From Acidimicrobiia bacterium (GTDB taxonomy: Bacteria; Actinomycetota; Acidimicrobiia; IMCC26256; JAOSJM01), in the NCBI GenBank assembly GCA_027494165.1, contig JAOSJM010000005.1, forward strand, positions 1 through 64,000: 64,000 nucleotides of DNA, in the 5' to 3' direction. Below are positions 17,681 through 26,780 of the stretch, piece after piece. The position numbers were made by a program, and so were the translations under genes. The notes beneath the pieces were generated by a model. The model was not told where the DNA came from and did not search any database. It saw nothing but the letters and a program-made list of their open reading frames with translations. Numbering within the stretch: the stretch's first letter is position 1; every line of letters starts with the position of its first letter.

Positions 17681-17750
17681 GCCCCGCCCGGGGACCGGGA
17701 TGGGAGGCGGGAGCCGGTACACTGCCGCCGAGCGCCTCCGGCGAGGTCGA

Positions 17751-17824
17751 GCGCCCGTAGCTCAGCTGGACAGAGCGGCTGCCTTCTAAGCAGCGGGTCG
17801 GGGGTTCGAGTCCTCCCGGGCGCG
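17751..17824 (+). tRNA. tRNA-Arg (anticodon TCT)
   Basis: A full cloverleaf can be drawn: acceptor GCGCCCG/CGGGCGC, anticodon stem GCTGC/GCAGC with loop CTTCTAA, and T-loop TTCGAGT. CCA is not encoded. Confidence 0.92.
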
Positions 17825-17867
17825 CGGGGCCGCACCGTGGTGTCCCACCCTGGTGCCGGCCCGTGTG

Positions 17868-17941
17868 GTGACCGTAGCTCAGGTGGTTAGAGCGTCAGGT
17901 TGTGGTCCTGAAAGTCGGGGGTTCGAGTCCCCTCGGTCACC
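17868..17941 (+). tRNA. tRNA-His (anticodon GTG)
   Basis: Acceptor GTGACCG/CGGTCAC, anticodon stem TCAGG/CCTGA with loop TTGTGGT, T-loop TTCGAGT. The base before the gene (17,867) is G and the discriminator is C, the G-1:C73 pair typical of tRNA-His. CCA is not encoded. Confidence 0.92.
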
Positions 17942-18022
17942 CGGATCGGCGGCGCAGGCGGACGGCCTGCGCCGCCGTCGCGTCCGGACCGGGCCGTGAC
18001 CAGGCCATCGCCCGACCCGGCC

Positions 18023-18778
18023 TCACCGGGCCAGGAGGTCCAGGATCCGGCCCAGGGCGGCGTCGCGGTCCACGCCGACGACCAGGGCGTGCTCGGGCGC
18101 GTCGGGTCGCTCGACCAGACGGCCGTCGGGGAGGACGGCCAGCCGGCGGGGCTCGACCGTCACGACCGGCTCACCGGCCAGGGCCAGGAGGGCGAGGGGA
18201 TCGTGCAGGCAGAGCTGCGCCTCGTCGGCCGGGACGCCCGCGCCGCGCTGGGCCGAGGTCCAGGCGTCGACGGCCGGCGCCAGGACCGGAGCGGCTCCCA
18301 CCAGCACCTCCTGCTCGCCGGCCGTGAGCCGGAGCGCCACCGTCACGTCGAGCGGCACCACCCGTGCCCCGGGGCATCGCGCCAGCACGGTCGCCGCGGC
18401 CGCCGGGTCGGTCCCCAGGTTGTGCTCGACGGCCCGCACGGCCCCGCGGTGGCGGACGGGCCGGAGCACCCCGCCCATGAGCGCGAGCCGGGGCGGCAAC
18501 CCGCCGACCTCCAGCAGGGACGCGACGTTCGTGAGGGGACCGATGGCGAGCAGGGCGTCGGGGCGGGCGGTGTCCAGCCCCTCCCGCAGCGCGTGGACGT
18601 CCCCGCCGGCCACGACGGGGACGTCGACGAGCTCCCGTGCGACCTCGGCCCGGCGCGCCGCGTCGGAACCGACGGTGCTCACTCCCCCGAGCACGACCTC
18701 GGGGTGGGCGGCCGCGACGAGCAGGGCTACGGCGTCGTCGGGGTCGGTACCGACGTCGGTGTCGACCCAGAGGCGCAC
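18023..18778 (-). CDS. Inosine-uridine preferring nucleoside hydrolase family protein
   Basis: The N-terminus carries VDTDVGTDPDDAVALLVA, the calcium-binding D-x-D-x4-D-D motif that defines nucleoside hydrolases, which cleave the N-glycosidic bond of ribonucleosides for salvage. Further family features are IGPLTNVA near residue 80 and LMGGVLRP near residue 98. At 251 residues it is shorter than the usual 300 to 320, lacking part of the C-terminal lid. It is cytoplasmic. The next gene downstream in the same direction ends only three bases before its start, so the two may be cotranscribed. Confidence 0.8.
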   Translation of the reverse strand: MRLWVDTDVGTDPDDAVALLVAAAHPEVVLGGVSTVGSDAARRAEVARELVDVPVVAGGDVHALREGLDTARPDALLAIGPLTNVASLLEVGGLPPRLALMGGVLRPVRHRGAVRAVEHNLGTDPAAAATVLARCPGARVVPLDVTVALRLTAGEQEVLVGAAPVLAPAVDAWTSAQRGAGVPADEAQLCLHDPLALLALAGEPVVTVEPRRLAVLPDGRLVERPDAPEHALVVGVDRDAALGRILDLLAR

Positions 18779-18781
18779 CGC

Positions 18782-19693
18782 TCAGCCGGCCCGCTTCCCG
18801 AGCACGGCCCGCAGGGCCCCCTCGATCTCCGGCTCGGCGAAGCGGAAGCCGCTCGCCTCGATCCGGGTGGGGAGCACGCGCTGCCCGGCCAGCGAGAGCG
18901 TCTCGACCAGCTCCGGGCCGTAGACGAGCTTGAGCGGGAAGAGGGGCGTGGGGATGAGCGTGGGCCGCCCGAGAACCCGGCCGAGCGCCTCGACGAACTC
19001 GCGGTTGGTGACCGGGTTCGGGGTCGTGAGGTTCACGGGGCCGGCGACGTCGGACCGTTCGAGCAGGTGGAGGACGGCCGCGACCTCGTCGTCGATCGTG
19101 ATCCAGCTCATGTACTGGCGGCCCGACCCCAGGCGCCCGCCGAGCCCGAGCTTGAACGGCAGGAGGAGCCGGCCCAGCAGCCCCCCGCGGGCCGAGAGGA
19201 CCACGCCGGAGCGGGTGTGCACGACGCGAATCCCCGCGGCGGCGGCGGGCGACGCGGCGTCCTCCCACCTCCGGCAGAGGTCGGCGAGGAAGTCGTCTCC
19301 CGGCTCGCTGCCCTCGGTGACGACGTCGTCGCCCCGGTCCCCGTAGATGCCGACGGCCGAGGCCGACACCATCACCGCGGGCGTCGGGTCCAGGGTGGCC
19401 AGGGTCCGGGCGAGGAGGCCGGTGGAGAGGGTGCGGCTCTCCACGAGGACGCGCTTTCGCTCCTCGTTCCAGCGCTTGTCGCCCAGACCCGCGCCGGCCA
19501 GGTTCACGACGGCGTCCACACCCTCGAGGGCAGCCGGGTCGAGGACGCCCCGGGCCGGCTCCCAGGGCACGCCACCGTCGACCTCCGACGAGTCGGGCCG
19601 GACCAGGCGCCGTACCCGATGGCCGGCGCGCTCCAGCGCGGGGACGAGCGCGGAGCCGATGAGCCCGGTGGATCCGCTGACGAGCACGTCCAT
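18782..19693 (-). CDS. TIGR01777 family epimerase-like protein (extended SDR)
   Basis: The protein starts LVSGSTGLIGSALVPALE, an NAD(P)-binding Rossmann motif, and has VNLAGAGLGDKRWNEERK and SASAVGIYGDRGDD, which together identify the TIGR01777/YfcH family of sugar-epimerase-like proteins. The C-terminal extra domain with LVETLSLAGQRVLPTRIEAS, then FRFAEPEIEGALR, is also family-typical. The ATG chosen has GGAGG eight bases upstream. Length (303) is normal. These proteins are widespread but their substrate is unknown. Confidence 0.85.
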   Translation of the reverse strand: MDVLVSGSTGLIGSALVPALERAGHRVRRLVRPDSSEVDGGVPWEPARGVLDPAALEGVDAVVNLAGAGLGDKRWNEERKRVLVESRTLSTGLLARTLATLDPTPAVMVSASAVGIYGDRGDDVVTEGSEPGDDFLADLCRRWEDAASPAAAAGIRVVHTRSGVVLSARGGLLGRLLLPFKLGLGGRLGSGRQYMSWITIDDEVAAVLHLLERSDVAGPVNLTTPNPVTNREFVEALGRVLGRPTLIPTPLFPLKLVYGPELVETLSLAGQRVLPTRIEASGFRFAEPEIEGALRAVLGKRAG

Positions 19694-19783
19694 GAGGCCC
19701 TCCCGCTCGTTGTTCGGTGCGGCGGCGCCCTCCGGACGACGCTGGGCGGGTGGCGTGCGCCACCGGATAGCATGAGGCTTCAC

Positions 19784-19857
19784 GCGCCCCTAGCTCAACT
19801 GGCTAGAGCAGCGGACTCTTAATCCGCGGGTTCAGGGTTCGAGTCCCTGGGGGCGTA
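19784..19857 (+). tRNA. tRNA-Lys (anticodon CTT), target of the integrated element
   Basis: Acceptor GCGCCCC/GGGGCGT (G-T at the first pair), anticodon stem GCGGA/TCCGC with loop CTCTTAA, T-loop TTCGAGT. The 3' part from the anticodon stem onward belongs to the attachment core, so the integrated element restores an intact gene. Confidence 0.93.
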
Positions 19858-19859
19858 CC
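19813..19859. repeat. attL core (47 bp), within tRNA-Lys
   Basis: From the anticodon stem of tRNA-Lys to two bases beyond the gene. The identical 47 bases recur at 33,107-33,153; the flanking bases differ on both sides, so the repeat has sharp ends. Confidence 0.9.
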
Positions 19860-19885
19860 GGCGTGACCAGCAGAAACGCCGTGAG

Positions 19886-19919
19886 AGAGGCCCCCGGGAC
19901 GACCGTCTCGGGGGCCTCT
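19886..19919. terminator. Hairpin between tRNA-Lys and the integrase gene
   Basis: The arms AGAGGCCCCCG and CGGGGGCCTCT pair perfectly over 11 bases around a 12-base loop, followed by TT. It can end transcription from both convergent sides. Confidence 0.7.
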
Positions 19920-19944
19920 TGCAAACGGATTGCAAACGAACGGG

Positions 19945-21159
19945 TCAGCGGGCGGCGTCGAGGACCGTCTCGAGAGCGGCGGCGGCCCGGTCGGCCTGAT
20001 GGTCCATGACGTGCTGGTAGGCGCTCATGGTGAACGCCGGGCTGGCGTGGCCGAGCACCGCGGATGCGACCCCGGGATGCACCCCGCCTTCGAGGAGCGC
20101 CGTCGCGTAGGCGTGGCGCAGGTCGTGGAGGCGAACCCCGGCGAGGCCGGCCTTGCGGGCGATGCGGACGAACGCATGACCGTAGGTGCCGGGGTCGACA
20201 GGCTGGCCGTCGCCCCGTTCGACGATCAGGTCGAGATCCGTCCAGTCCTCCCCCGCAGGCGAGGCGACGCCGGGCCTGGGCGGTCCGGTGGGCGCGCAGG
20301 GCATCGACGACGAAGCCGGGGACGGCGACCTCACGTCGGGCTCTCGGGGTCTTCGGTTCGGTGAACCGTGACTCGCCGTCGATGCGCTGCAGCGATCGGG
20401 TGATGCGCAGCCGGGCCCGGTCGGGGTCGAAGTCGGCCCAGCGCAGCCCGAGGATCTCGCCGCGCCGTGCCCCGGTCGTTGCCGACAGCAGCACCGGGAT
20501 CGCCCACTCGTCGTCGACCTTCGCGGCGTCGATCAGGACGAGGATCTGCGCCGCGTCAGGGACCTTCAACTCGGGCCGTTCGATCCGGGGACGCTTGACG
20601 GCCCGGACCGGGTTCGCGGGGATGAGTCCCCATGCGACCGCCTGGTTCAGCGCGGCGCCGAGACAGGCCCGAAGCTGCACGATCGTCGCCGGCTTCCGTC
20701 CGGCCTCACGGGCCGCGTCGAAGCACGCCTGGACATGCGCGGGACGGAGCGCGGTGAGCTGCAAGGTCCCGATCGTCGACCGGACGTAGCCATCGAGCAA
20801 CTGCCGGTACCGGGCGAGCGTCCGGGGTCGCACCCGGGCCCCGTGATGGTCCAACCAGCGGTCCAGGTAGGCGGTGAGGGTGATCTGTTCGGGGAACGGG
20901 TCGCCGCCGGTGTCGAGGCCCCGCAGGTAGACCCGCAGGGCCTCCTCCGCCGCCTTCCGCGTCCGGTAGCCGGACTGCCAGCGTTGCCGCCGTTCCGGAT
21001 GCACCGGTCCGAGCGGACCGCCGCAGCCGCACCGCTCGACGGGGCCCGCCCGGTCGACGAACCGGCGCTTGGCGCACTCCTGGCACCGCTGGCAGGGCTG
21101 GGGGCGACATCAGTCACGAACGCCCAGGAGCGGCCCCGCCGGCGCACATGGCCGATCAC
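19945..21159 (-). CDS. int: Tyrosine-type site-specific integrase (two frameshifts)
   Basis: The catalytic domain has GARRGEILGLRWADF (first Arg), HDLRHAYATALLEGG (H-x-x-R-H) and LGHASPAFTMSAYQHV (His and the Tyr nucleophile), all needed for strand exchange. The SAM-like core-binding domain (LTAYLDRWLDHHGARVRPRT) precedes it. The first 50 residues contain a possible zinc ribbon (CQRCQEC, then ERCGCGGPLGP). The reading frame changes near 21,105 and near 20,270; both sides match the family, so these are probably sequence errors. The GTG start has GAGGAGGAG upstream and overlaps the stop of the preceding gene. It would integrate the element at tRNA-Lys. Confidence 0.88.
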
Positions 21160-21515
21160 GACTCCTCCTCGGCGGCGTCGCGGAGCGTCTGTGCGGTGTC
21201 GGTGATCTTCTGGTCGAAGCCGACCGGGGTGTTGGCCTCGAAGCCCTTGCAGAGCGCCTCCAGACGCTCGACAGCGGCCCACAGGGCATCGGAGCCGCAC
21301 AGGCACCGGAGCGTCTCGGCGATGCCGTCCTGCTGTCCCGTGGGGGCCTCTGTGGCGGCCCGGCCGGCCAGTTCCTCGACCGCGAGCACGACCTCATGGG
21401 CACGGCCGATCGCGTCGGTGATCTTCGGCTCTAGGGCCTCCAGCCCGGCGAGCGCCTCGACAGCCTTGGCGTGGAGCTCGTCGACCTCGGCCCGGTCGAT
21501 CGGGATGGTCTGCAT
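21156..21515 (-). CDS. Hypothetical element protein, 119 residues
   Basis: The protein is helical and acidic (RAEVDELHAKAVEALAGLEA, then ITDAIGRAHEVVLAVEELAG), with one CLCGSDALW segment near the middle. It has a strong ribosome-binding site (GAGGAGGAGG). Its stop overlaps the integrase GTG, so it is coupled to the integrase. The 27-base leader before its ATG is almost identical to that of the next gene upstream. Family not recognised. Confidence 0.6.
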   Translation of the reverse strand: MQTIPIDRAEVDELHAKAVEALAGLEALEPKITDAIGRAHEVVLAVEELAGRAATEAPTGQQDGIAETLRCLCGSDALWAAVERLEALCKGFEANTPVGFDQKITDTAQTLRDAAEEES

Positions 21516-21552
21516 GGTCCTGCCTCCTCCTCGGGGGGAACTCCCGTCTTGG

Positions 21553-21768
21553 TCACCGGCCTTCGGGCGGCAGCTCGAACGGGATAGCGCAGATACGGAC
21601 GACTTGATCGATGGGAAGCGCGGTCTCCTCGGCGAGCAACTCCTCGAACGGCCGCCCATGAAGCCGGGAGACGTCGTTCAGGTTCTGTGCCCCTGGCGTG
21701 CTGTGGATCAGTCGAACGGCCGCGTCGTGGAGCATCGCTTCAGCCGTCCAGTCGTCGTGTTCGTGCAT
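21553..21768 (-). CDS. Hypothetical element protein, 71 residues
   Basis: A short protein with MHEHDDWTAEAMLHDAAVRL at the start and FELPPEGR at the end, and the same strong GAGGAGGAGG leader as the next gene. It is the first gene of the leftward operon that ends with the integrase, immediately downstream of the operator pair at 21,794-21,837. I do not recognise it; its position suits an early regulatory or excision role. Confidence 0.55.
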   Translation of the reverse strand: MHEHDDWTAEAMLHDAAVRLIHSTPGAQNLNDVSRLHGRPFEELLAEETALPIDQVVRICAIPFELPPEGR

Positions 21769-21793
21769 GGTCCTGCCTCCTCCTCGGGGGAAC

Positions 21794-21837
21794 GTCTACG
21801 ATTGTAGACCTCTCGGGCCGGGTCCGTCTACAATCGT
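21794..21837. promoter_or_regulatory. Paired operators between the integrase operon and the AlpA-like gene
   Basis: GTCTACGATTGTAGAC at 21,794-21,809 is a near-perfect 16-bp dyad. GTCTACAATCGT at 21,826-21,837 repeats 12 bases of its complement. They lie in the divergent promoter region, as expected for a phage-type repressor or the AlpA-like protein. Confidence 0.65.
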
Positions 21838-21863
21838 CGTCGTACGGGTAGGCTCCGCTCTCG

Positions 21864-22067
21864 ATGGGAAGGAGGATCGACGTGGACCAGCTCGTCGGTA
21901 GCCATGAGATCGCGCAGCGTCTCGGTCTCTCCCATCCTCAGAGCGTCCACCTGTGGCGCCGCCGGTACCCCGACTTCCCCGAACCGGTCGCGAAGCTCAC
22001 TCAGGGGTTCGTGTGGGACTGGCGGGACGTTCAGCGGTGGGCCCGCAAGACCTCACGGCTCGACTGA
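21864..22067 (+). CDS. AlpA/MerR-like helix-turn-helix protein (excisionase candidate)
   Basis: The 67-residue protein has a winged-helix DNA-binding layout: VGSHEIAQRLGLSHPQSVHL, then WRRRYPDFPEPVAKLTQGFV and WDWRDVQRWARK. The final W-x-x-x-D-V-x-x-W pattern is typical of AlpA and excisionase proteins. These either activate integrase expression or bend DNA during excision. The ATG lies only 27 bases after the second operator half. It is transcribed away from the integrase operon. Confidence 0.7.
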   Translation: MGRRIDVDQLVGSHEIAQRLGLSHPQSVHLWRRRYPDFPEPVAKLTQGFVWDWRDVQRWARKTSRLD

Positions 22068-22080
22068 TCCCGAACCGGCA

Positions 22081-23529
22081 TCAGAACTTGCCTCCGGGCC
22101 GGTACTCGGTGGTGGGATCGTAGGTGGGGGCAGGGGGTGCGATCATCCGGGTCGGACGACGGCCGGGGGTCCAACGGTTGGTGCGGACCGGCCGGTAGGC
22201 GCGTGTCGCGGTGGTCACCACGACGATGCTGTCCCCCATGCCGATTGTGTCGTGGAAGCCGGGGGTGAGGTCCTGTTCGCCTTCGAGACTGTCGGTGATA
22301 CCGAGGTCGTCGATGAGGTCGATCTCGTTCCAGGTGCTGATCCCCGGGTCGGTGATGCCGACATCGTCGGTGATGATGCGTTCGTGGGCGACCGACCCGA
22401 TGGTGTAGGTGACGACGAGCTCGGCGGCAGAGGCGGGAGCTTGGTCGTAGGTGTAGGCGTGGATGGCGTCGTCGGCGACGCCGGTGCCGCGGTTGCGGTG
22501 CGCGATGACAACGGCGTGGCCGGAGGCCCATCCGGCCCGGTTGACGATCTCCTGGATGATCGTGGCGATGTTCGGTGAGGTGCGCCGGTCGAAGGTGGCC
22601 CATCCGGTGGGGTCCCAGTTGACCGTCGCGGTGGTGAGGGGACGGGAGGTGTAGTCGGAGAGGCTGGTCGGCGCCGCGGGGTCGTCCTGGGCGAAGGCGC
22701 GGAGTTCGGTGAACGGGGTGCCGACTTGCTTGGCGACGGGTCGGTAGTAGGCGCTGACGATGGTGGCGCCTTGGGGGATGGTGAGCCCGTCGAAGCGGGC
22801 CCAGGTCTGCCAGTCGCCGACGTTCGCGCTGTCGCGGCCGGTGAGCATGACGGTTTCGGTCGCGGTGTAGTAGCCGGCAGTGTCGATGTAGCCGTCGTCG
22901 GGTGAGCTGGCGACGGTGATGGTCTGCTCGTCGGAGGTAGAGAGCGGCAACGCCGTGTCGGTCTCGACGGCTTGGCCGACCGGGATGGTCTTCCTGGCCG
23001 TGATCGGCTGCGCCGTGTCGGTCTCTACGGCCTGGCCGACCGCGATGGTCTGGGGAGATCCCGTCCCGTCGTCAACCGCGATCTCGTCGAGGTTGAACTG
23101 CTCGCTACCGGCCGACGGGCTGATGTCGACCTTGAGCGTGTAGCTCGCGGCGGTCCCGGGGGATGTGACAGCACCCTCGTACAGCCCGTAGCTGCCGTTG
23201 TTGCAGTTGCCCTGGTCGATGACATCAGAGGAGATCCACGCGCCACCCGACGTGTACCACTCGACGGTGAAGGTGACCCATCGGCTGACGCCGTTACCGC
23301 GGACCGGCAACGAGAAGTCGTACTCCGTCGACGCGTCGCAGTCCTGACGGTCCGCGTACGGCACCGCGAAGGTGAACGGTGACGAGTCGTCGGAGACGAC
23401 CCGTAGCGACTTGCTGCCCGTCCGGGCGTACTCGGCCTCGTTCGAGAGCGTGCATGAACCCCAGGTGTTCGACCATGCCGCGGATGCTCCCTCGTTGTCC
23501 GCGTAGACAGCATCGAGGATGTTCGCCAT
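22081..23529 (-). CDS. Fibre- or adhesin-like virion protein (482 residues)
   Basis: The protein is made of beta-rich segments. The N-terminal 170 residues look like a carbohydrate-binding jelly-roll (SKSLRVVSDDSSPFTFAVPY, then YSLYEG-type strands ending FNLDEIAVDDG). A linker holds two similar units (QTIAVGQAVETDTAQPI and KTIPVGQAVETDTALPL), and a second jelly-roll follows (WQTWARFDGLTIPQGATIVS, GHAVVIAHRNRG). The tail is proline- and arginine-rich. It directly follows the tape-measure gene, the usual place for minor tail or host-recognition proteins. The ATG at 23,529 was chosen because MANILDAVYADNEG opens the first domain. Function is inferred from position and composition. Confidence 0.6.
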   Translation of the reverse strand: MANILDAVYADNEGASAAWSNTWGSCTLSNEAEYARTGSKSLRVVSDDSSPFTFAVPYADRQDCDASTEYDFSLPVRGNGVSRWVTFTVEWYTSGGAWISSDVIDQGNCNNGSYGLYEGAVTSPGTAASYTLKVDISPSAGSEQFNLDEIAVDDGTGSPQTIAVGQAVETDTAQPITARKTIPVGQAVETDTALPLSTSDEQTITVASSPDDGYIDTAGYYTATETVMLTGRDSANVGDWQTWARFDGLTIPQGATIVSAYYRPVAKQVGTPFTELRAFAQDDPAAPTSLSDYTSRPLTTATVNWDPTGWATFDRRTSPNIATIIQEIVNRAGWASGHAVVIAHRNRGTGVADDAIHAYTYDQAPASAAELVVTYTIGSVAHERIITDDVGITDPGISTWNEIDLIDDLGITDSLEGEQDLTPGFHDTIGMGDSIVVVTTATRAYRPVRTNRWTPGRRPTRMIAPPAPTYDPTTEYRPGGKF

Positions 23530-23557
23530 CAGTCGGGCGACGACGGATTGAAGCTCA

Positions 23558-26500
23558 TCACAGCGCCCTGATCTGGGTGCGGATGAGACCGGCACGGCTG
23601 ATCTCGGCGGCGGCACCACGGCCGATCTCGCGGCCGAGCGTGCGGGCCTGCCCGGCGGTCATCCCTTCGGGCACGTTGACGGTGATGGGGCCGATGTTGA
23701 CGTCGCCGTAGGTGTCACCGACGTTCGGGATCGGTGGGGTGACGGTCGGGGTTGTCGCGGCGGTCGCGACGACCCGGCCGATACTGTCGTCGACCATCGT
23801 CGAGGACCGGTCGATCCCGGATGCGAGACCAGCCATCCAGTCTTCACCCAACCCGGCGAACAGCAGCGACGGGCTACGAGACCGCGACGCCCGTCGCGCT
23901 TCCAGGTAGGCCGCATCGACGGTCGCGGAGACGGTCGCCAGGAGTCCTTCCAACGCCAACGCCATCCCGGCCGAGATGCCTTCGGTGAACGTCCGGCCCA
24001 CATCCCGGCCCCTAGCCGATGCCTGTTCGTCGACCGCCCGGTTCTCGGCCAGAACCTGCGCGGCCAACCCCAACCCGTAGGTCGTCGCCGCATCCAAGTT
24101 CAGGTTGTACGCGTACGCCTGGGTTGCGGCCCGGGCAAGGTCACCTTCGGCGCCGATCAGCCCCGGCGTCGCAACCTCACGGATGTAGACCTCCGCGGCG
24201 GTGAGCGTCTCCCGGGTCGCCGCGGCCTGCTCCTCGAACTGGGCCCGAACCTCCGGGGTCGCCGCGACCAGTTCCTTCGCGAGTGTCCCGCCGATCACCG
24301 GGCCTTTCTCCAGGGCGATCCGTGCCGCTTCGGTGTACCCCTGGTCCAACAACACCCCGACGTTGAACACGTAGGTTTGGATCGTGTCCTGCTGCTCCTG
24401 CAGGTTCGCGATGATGGTGAGCGGATCGGTGGCTTCCTCGATCCCTCCAACGCATCCGCGACCGACGGCAACTGCGATGCTGCCGTCGAGGCGAACTCGT
24501 CGATCGCCTGACCGATCGTCTCCGCGAACGACTCCACGTTGCCGATCTCGGTTCCCAACGCCGCCGCCGCGAGCGTGTAATCGTCCGTTGCGACTTCACC
24601 GGCGACGATCGCCCGGGCCAACTCATCCCAAGTCGTTGCCTGTCCTCGCAGCGACTCGGACAGCACCGGTGTCTGCGCCCCGAGCGCCCCCTGGTGTTCC
24701 AGGACCGCTTCGAGCGCCACGACGTACCCGCCGGTCTCCGATGTGGCACCCGCAACCGCGACGGCTTCGTCACGGGCCGCCGCGGTGATCTCCCCCGCAG
24801 GACAAGCTGATCCAACTGTTCGCGGGCCACATCCTCGAGCGCGGCCTGTTCCTTCTCGAAGGATCGGATGAGGTCCCGGTTGCCGCCGGTCAGCTCGTAA
24901 CCGGCCTTCGTCAGGCGGCCCTGCACCTCGCCGGCTTCGATCGCTTCACGGGTGAAGTCCCGCAAGCCTTCCTCGCCGTCACGCAACTGGCGGCCCAACT
25001 CCTCGTAGCTGGTGCCCAGCCGGGCCAGATCGTCGATCTGATGGCGGGACTCGAACCGCGACTCGGTCTCCAGATAGGCGCTCAGGGCACCGTCCGCGTC
25101 GGTCAACGCGGCGGCGACCTCCCCGGCGCCTTCCGCGGCGCCGAACAGCGCCTCACCGAGCCGTTCCGCCCGCTGTTCCGCATCCGACGCGCCGAACCCG
25201 AACAGATCGAGGGCCTTCGTGGCGAGGCTGAACGGGTTCGTCCACTCCAACACCACCGCAGTGACGTCCGCCAGCACACCGATCAGCGGGGTCAGCACCT
25301 CCAACAGCCTGGCGAGCAGACTGATCAGCGGGCCGACCACTTCGGCGGCCGCACCGAACCCCTCGATCACCGTGGTGAGCAGCGGCGCGAGCGCCACCAC
25401 CACCCCACCGACCGCCTCCGCCAACTCCCCCAACGGCGCGCCGAGCGGCTCGATCGCGTCGGCGAGACCGACGAAGCCGGGGGTGAGACTGTCGAGCACC
25501 GTCGCCGAGAGCGACGCGAGGGGTCCCCGACCGTCTCGAGGATCGGCAGCAACGAGTCGGCGGTGATGGTCACGAACGACTTCATCACCGGCAGCAACTC
25601 GTCGCCGAGCCGTTCCTGCACGTCGCCGAACAAGCCGGCGAGAGTCCGCTGCGCGTTCGCGAGGCTGTCGCTCGTCCGGGCGAAGTCGCCTTGCGCGGGG
25701 ACGGTCTGTTCCAGGATGAGAGCCCAGCGGGCCTGCACCTTCGCGGCTTCGGACACCGCGCCGGACGCGTCGGTCAGTCCGAGCTCGAACGCTTTGGCTT
25801 CGACCTGCGCCGCGTTGAAGTTCACCCCCAACCGGCGGAGCGGTTCGATCTCGCCGACCAACCCGGACCGGAGCCGTTCCAGCACCTCGGTGGGGTCGAC
25901 GTCGTTGAAGCTCCCGAGGTCCGCGGCGAGCTGCAGGACATCCTCGGAGAGCGCCGCGGCTTCGCCCTGGGGTAGTTCGAGGGCGACGAACAGGTTCCCG
26001 AACGTCCCTGCGGCTTCGAGGGCGGCACGGGAGGAGAGACCAAGGTTGACCGCCGCGTCTTGCGCGAACAGTTCGACGGCCTGACCGGAGTCGCCGAAGA
26101 CCTGCTGCACCTTGTTCGCGGCTTCTTCGGCGGCGGACGCCGCTTCGATCGCGTCGCGGCCGAAGTCGACGATCGCGGCGCCGCCAAGCGCGACACCCGC
26201 ACCCTTGACGATCCCCCAGGTTCCCCAGCCCCCGCCAACGCCCCGGCACCCGCCGCGGCGCCCCCAACCCGTCGCTCAACTCGCCGGTCGCCTGAACCGC
26301 CCGGTCCAACCCGGACGTGTCCGCGGTGACCGTCACATGGGTGTTCGCGGCTTGGACCGCGGCGTCGATCGAACCGGTGACCTGGCCGGCTTCACCGGTG
26401 ACCTCCACTCCGGTATCCGCCGCGTCAACCGCGGCGTCGACCGCACCGGTGACCTGCGCGGCTTCGCCGGTCACCTCCACCGCGGTGTCGGCCGCGTCGA

Positions 26501-26762
26501 CCGCGGCGTCGATGCTGCCGGTGACCTCCGAAGCTTCCGCGGTCGCTTCGACCGCGGTGTCGGCGGTTTGTACCGCCGCGTCGATCGCGGAGGTGACCTG
26601 GCGGGCGTCGACATCCCGGACGACGACGCCGGAGAGGGCTTCCAGGGCGCGGGACAGCCCGGTCTTGAACGCGGAGGCGACCTGTTCGAGCGCGCGGTCG
26701 AGCCGATCGACGGCGGACAGCGCCGGCCGTAGATCGAGCTCGAGGTCTTCGCGGATACTCAC
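23558..26762 (-). CDS. Phage tape-measure protein (frameshifted in this sequence)
   Basis: Read across frames the product has about 1,070 residues. The middle part (GQAVELFAQDAAVNLGLSSR, FNDVDPTEVLERLRSGLVGE, LRRLGVNFNAAQVEAKAFEL) is highly characteristic of tape-measure proteins, and a hydrophobic stretch (LGELAEAVGGVVVALAPLLT) is also typical. Frames change near 26,230, 25,530, 24,800 and 24,450; both sides of every change continue the same protein, so indel errors are more likely than decay. The N-terminus has four 24-residue repeats. Tape-measure proteins set tail length and need a tail tube, which is not visible in this element. The capsid gene ends 18 bases before its ATG. Confidence 0.8.
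26307..26594 (-). repeat. Four 72-bp coding repeats in the tape-measure gene
   Basis: Residues 57 to 152 consist of four copies of a 24-residue unit built around TG-SIDAAVDAADTAVEVTGEA. The repeats are close but not identical. Confidence 0.75.
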
Positions 26763-26780
26763 CGCGCTACCCCTCTCGGG

